A stretch of DNA of 64,000 nt from JBGQAS01 sp964498605. GTDB taxonomy: Bacteria; Chloroflexota; Anaerolineae; Anaerolineales; Anaerolineaceae. Position 1 is the stretch's first letter. Each line of letters begins with the position of its first letter. Both the position numbers and the translations under genes were made by a program. The notes under the pieces are model-generated. The model worked only from the letters and a program-made list of their open reading frames with translations, made no database searches and had not been told where the DNA came from. Below are positions 32,148 to 39,502 of the stretch, piece after piece. Location of the stretch: contig CAZCHK010000003.1 of the NCBI GenBank assembly GCA_964498605.1, positions 20,059 to 84,058 on the forward strand. The letters are read 5' to 3'.

Positions 32148-33193
32148 TTTTTGAATAACCAACAGGCAACATTGTGCTCCGGACCAACTTCAAAGTCCGG
32201 TGGAACCTGCTGGTCGCACAACCCTTTGATGACATGCGAGCAGCGGGGATGGAAGCGGCAACCCTTGGGCGGAACGATCAGGCTGGGCGGCTCGCCCGGC
32301 GGAACGTCCTTGTATGTTTTTGAGTTCTTAGCATCCGGTTCAGAGGTTCCGGTAAGCAGGGCCAGTGTGTACGGATGTCCCGGGTGATTCAACAGGTCGT
32401 CCGTCTTGGCCTTCTCGACCAGGTTGCCAGCATACATGACGAAAATGCGCCGCGAGAAATAGCGCACCGTCGACAGGTCGTGGGTAATGTAGATAACCGC
32501 CAGGTGCTTCTCTTCCTGCAAACCGCGCAGCAGCTTGAGAATCTCAACACGTACCGAGGCGTCCAGCATGGAGACAGGTTCGTCCGCGACGATCAGCTTC
32601 GGATCCAGGATCATGGATCGCGCGATAACGATTCGCTGCTGCTGGCCGCCGCTGAGCATGTGCGGGTACTTGTGCAGGTAATCGGAAACCGGCGACATTT
32701 TGACTTCCTTCAGCCCTGCTTCGATCTTTCTGACCTTCTGTTCATAGCTCAAGCCCGGTGTGTTGATCTCCATCGGCTCTTCCATGATCTTCTCAACAGT
32801 CATGAACGGCGCCATGGCACCATACGGGTCCTGCTGAATGTACCCCACCTTGGCCCGGTACCACTTGAGCTCCTGCCGTTTCATGTGTGAGATATCCACA
32901 CCCTCAAACGTGACATTGCCACTGCGGGGTCGGTTGATGCCCAGGATGGTCTTCATGAGGCTGGTTTTGCCGCAGCCACTCTCGCCAACGACCGCGATGG
33001 CTTCTCCGTGATGCAGGTCGAACGTCACGCCGTCTACGGCGTGCACGAAACCAGCGTGTCCGAAGCCGAACTTCCGCAGCTCAAACCATACCCGCAGATC
33101 CTTGATGGAGAGGAGTATGTCGCCCTTGTCCTTTTCGTGGTCATAACGACCTTCGGCAGCGATAGTTGTTTTTAAGTTTTGGTTGTTTGCCAT
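32144..33193 (-). CDS. Peptide ABC transporter ATPase (OppF-like)
   Basis: The protein has 349 residues from the ATG at 33193 with AGGAGA upstream. The ABC motifs are complete: Walker A GESGCGKTS, Q-loop YIQQDPYGAM, signature LSGGQQQRIVIARS, Walker B LIVADEPVS and a His switch in YITHDLS. The C-terminal oligopeptide-type extension has the Cys-rich block GCRFHPRCSHVIKGLC. The first 30 residues are a charged extension before LLSIKDLRVWFEL. It pairs with the second ATPase upstream to power the transporter. Confidence 0.93.
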   Translation of the reverse strand: MANNQNLKTTIAAEGRYDHEKDKGDILLSIKDLRVWFELRKFGFGHAGFVHAVDGVTFDLHHGEAIAVVGESGCGKTSLMKTILGINRPRSGNVTFEGVDISHMKRQELKWYRAKVGYIQQDPYGAMAPFMTVEKIMEEPMEINTPGLSYEQKVRKIEAGLKEVKMSPVSDYLHKYPHMLSGGQQQRIVIARSMILDPKLIVADEPVSMLDASVRVEILKLLRGLQEEKHLAVIYITHDLSTVRYFSRRIFVMYAGNLVEKAKTDDLLNHPGHPYTLALLTGTSEPDAKNSKTYKDVPPGEPPSLIVPPKGCRFHPRCSHVIKGLCDQQVPPDFEVGPEHNVACWLFKK

Positions 33194-33207
33194 GTTTTTC
33201 TCCTGCC

Positions 33208-34164
33208 TCAGTCGTATAACCAGCACTTCACCAGCCGGTTGTCTTTTTCGTACACCGGTGGTTCTTCATCGCATTTTTTGAATCTCGCGGGGCAGCGGTC
33301 CTTGAAGCGGCACCCAGTCGGCAGGTCCAGCAGGCTGGGCGGCTGCCCGGTGATGTACTCGGGTTCTTTATCGCCTCTCAAGCGGGGTACACTGTTCATC
33401 AACTTTTCGGAATACGGGTGCAGCGGCTTCTTGAAGAACCTATCCGCGTCACTGACCTCCACGATCTGCCCGGCGTACATGACTGCCACCTTGTCCGCGA
33501 GCTCACTGGACGTGGCGATGTCGTGCGTGATCAGGATGTAGCTGGTCTCCATCTCGTGCTTGATGCGTTTCAAAACGTTGAAGATATTTGCCTGCGTGAG
33601 CACGTCCAGGGCTGAGGTGGGTTCGTCCAGGATGATCAGGTCCGGGGTGGTCACCAGTGCCATGGCGATCGCGCAGCGCTGGCGCATGCCGCCGCTCAGC
33701 TCGAATGCATAGCGGTTGATGAACCCTTCCGGCACGCCCACCAGCTGGAACATCTTTTTAGCGCGGGCGATGGCTTCTTCCTTCTTGGCGCCGGAATGCA
33801 CGACCAGCGGCTCGGACACCTGCTCCCCGACCTTGAGGACCGGGTTGAGCGAGTTCATGGCCGCCTGTGGAACCAGCGACATCTGCACCCAGCGTACATT
33901 GGTGCGGAATTCCTCTTCTTTATACGCCATAACGTCCACGTCGTTGAGGTACACCCGGCCCGAGTATTTTTCGACATTCCTCGGCAACAGGCGCAGGATG
34001 GCTTTGGCCAGTGATGTCTTGCCGCAGCCTGATTCGCCAAGGACCACGACAGCTTCGTTGTAGCCCAGATTGAAATTCACGCCGTCAACGGCTTGAACCG
34101 GTCCACGCTGGGTTTTAAAATGCAGCGTCAGGTCTTCAATGCGTAGTAGGTTGTGTTTTGCCAT
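33208..34164 (-). CDS. Peptide ABC transporter ATPase (OppD-like)
   Basis: The protein has 318 residues with Walker A GESGCGKTSLAK, signature LSGGMRQRCAIAMAL, Walker B LIILDEPTSALD and His switch YILITHDIA. The C-terminal GCRFKDRCPARFKKC matches the oligopeptide/dipeptide ATPase extension. It starts 2 bp after the stop of the permease gene upstream. Together with the OppF-like protein it forms the heterodimeric ATPase. Confidence 0.93.
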   Translation of the reverse strand: MAKHNLLRIEDLTLHFKTQRGPVQAVDGVNFNLGYNEAVVVLGESGCGKTSLAKAILRLLPRNVEKYSGRVYLNDVDVMAYKEEEFRTNVRWVQMSLVPQAAMNSLNPVLKVGEQVSEPLVVHSGAKKEEAIARAKKMFQLVGVPEGFINRYAFELSGGMRQRCAIAMALVTTPDLIILDEPTSALDVLTQANIFNVLKRIKHEMETSYILITHDIATSSELADKVAVMYAGQIVEVSDADRFFKKPLHPYSEKLMNSVPRLRGDKEPEYITGQPPSLLDLPTGCRFKDRCPARFKKCDEEPPVYEKDNRLVKCWLYD

Positions 34165-34166
34165 GA

Positions 34167-35513
34167 TTATTGACCTCTCAAGCGTGGATTAAAGACCCGG
34201 TCAAGGGCAAAGCCCACCATGGCGAACGCCAGGCCTGTGATCATGAGCAATGCCGAAGGTTGAAGGATCCAGTAGTACCAGCCCTGGAACAGGGCGCCGT
34301 TTTTTCGCGCCTCATCCACAATCTTGCCCCAGGTGGGAACGGAAGGATCGCCCAGCCCCAGGATCGCCAGGGATGATTCCAGGAACACGTAGTTGGGAAT
34401 GAGGATGACAAACCCGGGGATCAGCATGGGAATGATACGCGGGATCATGTAGCGGAAGATGATGCGGATATTGCTGGCACCGTATGCTTTGGCAGCTTCG
34501 ATATAAGGGGATTCTTTCACCTGCATGAATACCGCCCGGAAGGTCTTGATCCCCGCCCCGAAGATGCTCAAGGCTACCACCGAGAGGAGGATGACCCAGA
34601 TGCTGCGCGAGTAGAACGTCCCGATCATGATCAACACAGGCAGGAAGGGAATCAGCATGTTGACTTCGGTGATGCGCTGAATGAGCTGATCGACCCAGCC
34701 GCCGAACCAGGAGCTGAAGGCCGCGATGAAAAGCTGAGAAACAGAGGTACCCACAGCCGCAATGAATCCGAAGGCCAGGGCGATGGGAGCTCCCCACAGC
34801 AAAGCGATGCCGAGGTCCCTGCGGATGTCATCGGTGCCTGCCCAACCGGAAACCCGGCCGTAGATGATCAATTCCGCGTCCACGTTGACATCCGGCTCGA
34901 AGGTCATCGCCTCGATGATCATCTTGTACGAACCTTTCAGCACAGCTGTATTCTCAGGATCAAGATTGCTAAGCAATCCCGCGTGCGGGATGATGTCCTT
35001 CAATTTTTTCGCCCGCAGTTCAGTGTCCTGCGAAATGCGGTACGATTTTGTGTTGTTGATCGCGCCGGTCTTCAAGCGAATGGTGTCCCCGTCCGGGCGC
35101 TCCAAAACAGCTGAGTAGAAGGGGTATTTTTCTATGAAATTGGTGTCAAAGAAGATGGACATCTCGCTTGGAAACGTGTCGTAATTGTATTCAAACGGCA
35201 GCGTGATCTTGTAATAGTATGTCCCATCAGAATTCTGGCTGACTTCTTTGTATTCAGGATTCAGCCGGGAATCGACGATGATCGTCTCGGGTAGTTTTTT
35301 CTCACGGAAGATGTTCGTCCACGCCGGACGGGCGTACTGCGGGTACTGGTACCAGTTGTTGGTGCCGCTGCGCCACTTCTCGATGGCGGTGTTGTACGGT
35401 ATGGCGATGATGGTGATGATGCTCATGGTAATGAGCAGCATGACAAGGATAAAGCCGACCACCGCGGATGGGTAGCGCAGCAGTTCTTTGATGCTTCTGA
35501 AAAGATTTCTCAT
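34167..35513 (-). CDS. Peptide ABC transporter permease (OppC-like) with a large external insert
   Basis: The protein has 448 residues, much longer than the usual 280-300. After TM1 (about 14-38) there is an insert of about 180 residues rich in Tyr/Asn/Asp (for example WYQYPQYARPAWTNIF, ITLPFEYNYDTFPSEM) with no TM helix, expected outside the membrane. The permease core follows, with the EAA-type loop YIEAAKAYGASNIRIIFRYMIP and LESSLAILGLGDPSVPTWG. It overlaps the other permease gene by 4 bp. The insert may contact the unusual binding protein. Confidence 0.9.
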   Translation of the reverse strand: MRNLFRSIKELLRYPSAVVGFILVMLLITMSIITIIAIPYNTAIEKWRSGTNNWYQYPQYARPAWTNIFREKKLPETIIVDSRLNPEYKEVSQNSDGTYYYKITLPFEYNYDTFPSEMSIFFDTNFIEKYPFYSAVLERPDGDTIRLKTGAINNTKSYRISQDTELRAKKLKDIIPHAGLLSNLDPENTAVLKGSYKMIIEAMTFEPDVNVDAELIIYGRVSGWAGTDDIRRDLGIALLWGAPIALAFGFIAAVGTSVSQLFIAAFSSWFGGWVDQLIQRITEVNMLIPFLPVLIMIGTFYSRSIWVILLSVVALSIFGAGIKTFRAVFMQVKESPYIEAAKAYGASNIRIIFRYMIPRIIPMLIPGFVILIPNYVFLESSLAILGLGDPSVPTWGKIVDEARKNGALFQGWYYWILQPSALLMITGLAFAMVGFALDRVFNPRLRGQ

Positions 35514-36661
35514 GCCTTGCTCCCTTCTCCGCCGATCTTGACGCGCGGGTCAACCAGGGCGTACACGAAATCCAGCGCCAGAACGGTCACCGCGAGCAGA
35601 TAGGCGTATATCACCGTCTCACCGATGATGACCGGGGTGTCCACCGCAGATATGGCGCGGTACAGGGTCGTTCCCAGTCCTGGCCAGCTGAAGATGGTTT
35701 CCAGAATGGTCGCGCCGGTCCAGGCCCCGATCATCAGCAGCGCAAACCCGGTGATGATGGTGGGTAGCGTGGGGCGCAGAACGTAGCGCCGCTCAATCGT
35801 GCGGTCGCTGAGCCCTTTGGCTTTGGCCATGTCCACATAATCCTCGCTGGAGTAGATCAGGAAGAAAGTACGCCAGTTGTAGATCGATATGAAGATGCCC
35901 GATAATGTCAGCGCGCTGACAGGCAGAATCATGTGCTTGAGCAGGCTGAGGATGTAAGCCGGAACCGTGTCCGGGACGGGAGCATCCATCATGCCGCCGA
36001 ACGGCAAGATGCGCAGCCAGGAAGCGAAGATGAGAATGAGGAAAAGCCCGAAGAACCAGCCGGGGGCAGCTGAAAGCGGTGTGAGACCGATGAGGATCTT
36101 GTCCCAGATCGATCCGTATTTTCGTGAGAGGGCCAGCGCCATGAATAACGCGCTGAAGAACAGCAGCAGATCGGCTGTGCCCATCAAAACAAGCGTGGGT
36201 GGCAAACGCTCCAAAAGGATCAGGCGCACCTGGTTGGAGCCGCTGTTGCTGGTGAGCTGCTGCGCTCTGCCGAGATCCAGGGTGAGCGCGTTTTTTAGAT
36301 ACACAAAACTGCGGATGACAAAAGGCGTGTCCATACCGTAGCGCTTGATGGCGCTGTCCAGTCTATCCTGGATGATCGCCTGGCGCTCCTCGGTGGTGAG
36401 GGCTTTGTACTGCGGATCCCGTCCGATAGCCTGGGAAATATCTTCCCTGAGCTGCGCGGTGCGGATCTTATCCACATAGCCGCCCATGTTGGCAATGATG
36501 ATCGTCAGGTACAAGCCAATGGCGACGGTGATCGCCAGCGTAATGAGCCTGACACCCATGTACTTGATGACCCGCACAAACGTGCTTGTGCTGGGTTTAC
36601 TCTGTGCTTCTTCTATCTGTAGACCAGCATCTTTTGGCAAGGGGGTGGTTTGGGTTGCCAT
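35510..36661 (-). CDS. Peptide ABC transporter permease (OppB-like)
   Basis: The protein has 383 residues, longer than the usual 310-340. TM1 is at about 32-53. A loop of about 100 residues, partly helical and charged (REDISQAIGRDPQYKALTTEERQAIIQDRL), separates it from the core. The EAA loop is EDYVDMAKAKGLSDRTIERRYVLRPTL, followed by ETIFSWPGLGTTLYRAI, which is standard for OppB/DppB. A hairpin lies between it and the upstream binding-protein gene, and its end overlaps the OppC-like gene. Confidence 0.92.
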   Translation of the reverse strand: MATQTTPLPKDAGLQIEEAQSKPSTSTFVRVIKYMGVRLITLAITVAIGLYLTIIIANMGGYVDKIRTAQLREDISQAIGRDPQYKALTTEERQAIIQDRLDSAIKRYGMDTPFVIRSFVYLKNALTLDLGRAQQLTSNSGSNQVRLILLERLPPTLVLMGTADLLLFFSALFMALALSRKYGSIWDKILIGLTPLSAAPGWFFGLFLILIFASWLRILPFGGMMDAPVPDTVPAYILSLLKHMILPVSALTLSGIFISIYNWRTFFLIYSSEDYVDMAKAKGLSDRTIERRYVLRPTLPTIITGFALLMIGAWTGATILETIFSWPGLGTTLYRAISAVDTPVIIGETVIYAYLLAVTVLALDFVYALVDPRVKIGGEGSKA

Positions 36662-36691
36662 CGCTTTGGTCTCACTTTCTATAAAAAATGA

Positions 36692-36727
36692 ACCCGATAG
36701 GAGCAGGTGCCCCCACCCCTATCGGGT
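36692..36727 (-). terminator. Stem-loop between the binding protein and permease genes
   Basis: ACCCGATAGG (36692-36701) pairs with CCTATCGGGT (36718-36727), a perfect 10-bp stem with a 16-nt loop. On the minus strand it is followed by TTCATTTTTTATAG. It may act as a partial terminator or a 3'-end stabiliser, so that the binding protein is made in excess over the membrane parts. Confidence 0.75.
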
Positions 36728-36745
36728 CAGTCTTACTCTGTGTTA

Positions 36746-39268
36746 CTACTCGGTAACAGCAAACTCATAGCTTGCGAACGTCGGGATGGCCACCAGTTTG
36801 GAGGCAACGCCAACGGAAAGCTTCGCAGCGCCAGCAGCCAGTGCGCCGGTTTGATCTGCGGGCAGGGTCAGTTTGTACAGACCATCTTCCACAGCTTCGG
36901 CAACACCTTCGCCAACGACATTACCGGAACCATCGAACAGAACGTAGGTCACGGCGTTGATGTCAGCCAGAGGATACGGCATGCCTTCGAAGGTGATCAA
37001 CACATCGAATTCGGCAGCGTCACCCTTCTTGATGGAGATGGGGCCTTCAACAGTGGCTTCAGCAATCTGTGCTTTGCCAAATCCAGCCCATTTGTCAGAC
37101 TTGTCCGGGAAGTAAGGATTCCACTTGAGGACAAGTGTCTGCTCCACTGTGGCAACCTGGTCCAGGAACAATGGGCCGAGGGCTACCAGGAAGTGACCTT
37201 TTTCAGCGTACCAGTTCTGCAGGTTGGTGTAGCGCAGCGTGGCTTCCTCTGCGGTCACGAACTGAGACATGGTGGGTGCGTAAGGAATGTAATTCTCAGC
37301 CTGTGCCTGATCCAGGTAGGTCTTGAGAATTTCGAGGGAAGGACCAGCGATCAGGTTCGTCCACTCGGATTCCGCCAATGTGGCTTTGTCGCTCGAGAAT
37401 GCCAGCTCGCCATTTTCCTCGCCCAGCACCATCAGGGCAAATGTGTCCCATCCAGCCTGACCGTATGACCAGGTCGGATACCATGTGGAGACCATGTTCT
37501 CGGTGTTCATGTAGAAGCGGTCTTCGTAGGTGGTGATGACGAGGGGATCGATAGATTCGATCTTGACGCCCTTGAAGTGACCAAGGAATGATGCGATGGC
37601 TTCTTCCTGGGCAGGATCGAAGATCTTGCTGTCTGCTTTACCAAGGTCGAAGGTCAGGATCATGCTCATGACGAAGTCGCCGATGGTCAGCGGGCTGCCG
37701 TTGTGCCAGAACATCTTGGTCCACAGGTCGGCGGGATAGTACACGGTGCATTTGGTGACTGCGGTCTTGCCTTCGCCGGCAGGAATGAAGACCTGGTTCA
37801 CGGCGTCCCAATCGCCCCATGCCTCGGGATCCACAGCGATGCTGTCGACGAATTTCAGGTCGACCCAGTCAAGCTGTTTGGCGGTGGGGGTTCCGGTGAC
37901 TGCTTCGCATTCGGCGCGTTCAATGCGCTGTGCTTCGGCAAGGCCGGTGTAGGGGTTGGTGATGGTAGCGAAGTCATCCAAACCGCGGTTGACCATGCTG
38001 TCGTCCACCCAGTTGGAGCCTGCGATGGGGTTGAAGGGCTGCACCATGATGCCGGATTGGGCAACGCGCAGCGTGCCGCCTTCCTGGCCGCCGATTTTGG
38101 CTGTGAGAGCCCATAACGGTGAGGTGGCGATACCGCCAGCCAGGTCGGAAGCGACTTCAAGGTCGGCACGGAAGGGTTCGTATGAGGTGTTCTCATTGAC
38201 CCAGATGCCAGGCCATGCTTCTTCCAGATCGAGCGGGATGATTTCTTCGAAGATGGCATCGCGTTCTTCCATACTGGCGAAGTCATTCACCCACAGTTTC
38301 TCGGATAATTCGTACAGGCGTTCTGATGGTTCATAGAGCTGCATTGGGCCGTAGGGCTGGCCGAGAGGAGTGCTGAACCAACCGAAGTTGGAACCCTCGT
38401 CCAGGCTGATGGCCGTGCTGATCCATCCACCGGTGTAGACATGCCACGTGCAGGGCAGGGGATCGCCGGTCCAGATGGGGCCAGCGTCCGCGCGCGGTTT
38501 CTCATCGCGTGTCACTGTGAAGCCAAGGGCTTCCAGCTGATTGGCGAAGTAGTTACCGATCTGGCGGCGGTTGTCTTCCGTCCTGATCAGGACGACAACT
38601 ACGACAGGTTTCCCGCCGAAGCTCCACTTGCCATCGACCAGTTCAGCGCCCATGGCGGGCATTTCCACATCTACGACCGCTTTGGCTTTTTCGAGGTCAT
38701 ACGCGTATTTCGCGACCATCGCGCCGATCGTGCCGGCGTAGCGGGCGTAGTCAGTGGATGCAATGCTGATCATGGTCAGTTTGGCGTAGCCAAGACCACC
38801 GAGGATCTCTTCCACAACATAATCGCGGTCGATCGCCCAGTTCATGGCTTCGCGGATCTTCATGTTGCTGAAGGGATTCAACAGGGTGGTATCGGTGCAG
38901 ACAACTGTGTTGAACAGCAGCTGGTTGTATCCGCCGACCTGCATGGTGTATTTCAGGTTGGCATCGGTTTTGATGGTCTCGAAGAGACCAACATCATCCA
39001 TGGTCACGGGATACACATCAATGGCACCAGCCTGGATCTGCGCAACGGCAGTATCCTGGTCAGCAATCGCCGTGAAGACCACTTCGTCGACCCAGGGTCC
39101 GGTGCGAGTCACTTCTGGTTCCTCGACGACCTCTTCCTCAGTGGGTTCTTCAACAACGGTTTCGGGTTCTTCCACTTCAGGAGTGGTGGTTTCGGCCGGC
39201 TTGCAGGCACCGAGAACCAGACCCAAAACAAGCATCATGCTGATAACGAACAAAAACTTGTTTTTCAT
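36746..39268 (-). CDS. Circularly permuted SBP5-family peptide-binding lipoprotein with Ig-like domain
   Basis: The protein has 840 residues from the ATG at 39268 (GGAGGAG upstream). A lipobox (VLGAC, Cys22) and a Glu/Thr/Pro linker come first. Residues 56-395 match the middle and C-terminal parts of DppA/OppA proteins: WVDEVVFTAIADQDTAVAQI at 59-78, NPFSNMKIREAMNWAIDRDY at 131-150 and YDLEKAKA at 190-197. Residues 396-727 then match the canonical N-terminal part: GGTLRVAQSG..FNPIAG, LWTKMFWHNGSPLTIGDFVM at 515-533, and a NPYFPDKSDKW end at 717-727. The order is therefore rotated. Residues 738-840 form an Ig-like domain. It is the first gene of the transporter operon. Confidence 0.85.
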   Translation of the reverse strand: MKNKFLFVISMMLVLGLVLGACKPAETTTPEVEEPETVVEEPTEEEVVEEPEVTRTGPWVDEVVFTAIADQDTAVAQIQAGAIDVYPVTMDDVGLFETIKTDANLKYTMQVGGYNQLLFNTVVCTDTTLLNPFSNMKIREAMNWAIDRDYVVEEILGGLGYAKLTMISIASTDYARYAGTIGAMVAKYAYDLEKAKAVVDVEMPAMGAELVDGKWSFGGKPVVVVVLIRTEDNRRQIGNYFANQLEALGFTVTRDEKPRADAGPIWTGDPLPCTWHVYTGGWISTAISLDEGSNFGWFSTPLGQPYGPMQLYEPSERLYELSEKLWVNDFASMEERDAIFEEIIPLDLEEAWPGIWVNENTSYEPFRADLEVASDLAGGIATSPLWALTAKIGGQEGGTLRVAQSGIMVQPFNPIAGSNWVDDSMVNRGLDDFATITNPYTGLAEAQRIERAECEAVTGTPTAKQLDWVDLKFVDSIAVDPEAWGDWDAVNQVFIPAGEGKTAVTKCTVYYPADLWTKMFWHNGSPLTIGDFVMSMILTFDLGKADSKIFDPAQEEAIASFLGHFKGVKIESIDPLVITTYEDRFYMNTENMVSTWYPTWSYGQAGWDTFALMVLGEENGELAFSSDKATLAESEWTNLIAGPSLEILKTYLDQAQAENYIPYAPTMSQFVTAEEATLRYTNLQNWYAEKGHFLVALGPLFLDQVATVEQTLVLKWNPYFPDKSDKWAGFGKAQIAEATVEGPISIKKGDAAEFDVLITFEGMPYPLADINAVTYVLFDGSGNVVGEGVAEAVEDGLYKLTLPADQTGALAAGAAKLSVGVASKLVAIPTFASYEFAVTE

Positions 39269-39289
39269 TTGTTTCTCCTCCAAAAATTT

Positions 39290-39325
39290 TTAATACACGT
39301 ACAGTCTTACGGGGAATGTTGCCAT
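39290..39325 (-). CDS. Possible leader peptide (uORF) before the binding protein
   Basis: In the 5' untranslated region an ATG at 39325 with AGGA seven bases upstream opens an 11-codon frame, MATFPVRLYVY, that ends in TAA 21 bp before the ATG of the binding-protein gene. Its function is unknown and it may be chance. If real, it could couple translation to transport-gene expression. Confidence 0.25.
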   Translation of the reverse strand: MATFPVRLYVY

Positions 39326-39405
39326 ACTCGTTTCCTGAATAACCACCTCCTTTACAGTTCGAATAGAATATTCTCCCGAAAAAATCCGGGGGGTATAGCA
39401 TAGAA

Positions 39406-39434
39406 TTTATAGCACAATCAAACCGTATCGTCAA
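39406..39434 (-). promoter_or_regulatory. Promoter of the peptide-transport operon
   Basis: The minus strand reads TTGACG (39429-39434), 17 bp, TATAAA (39406-39411). The 5' untranslated region is about 130 nt long, with a GC hairpin-like CCCCCCGG...CGGGAG segment and the small upstream frame at 39290-39325. Confidence 0.75.
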
Positions 39435-39502
39435 CCTGTTTTAAGTAATCATAGGATCTGAAATTAATAATTAGATTAAAAACAGGAGTGTTCTTATCCA
39501 TA

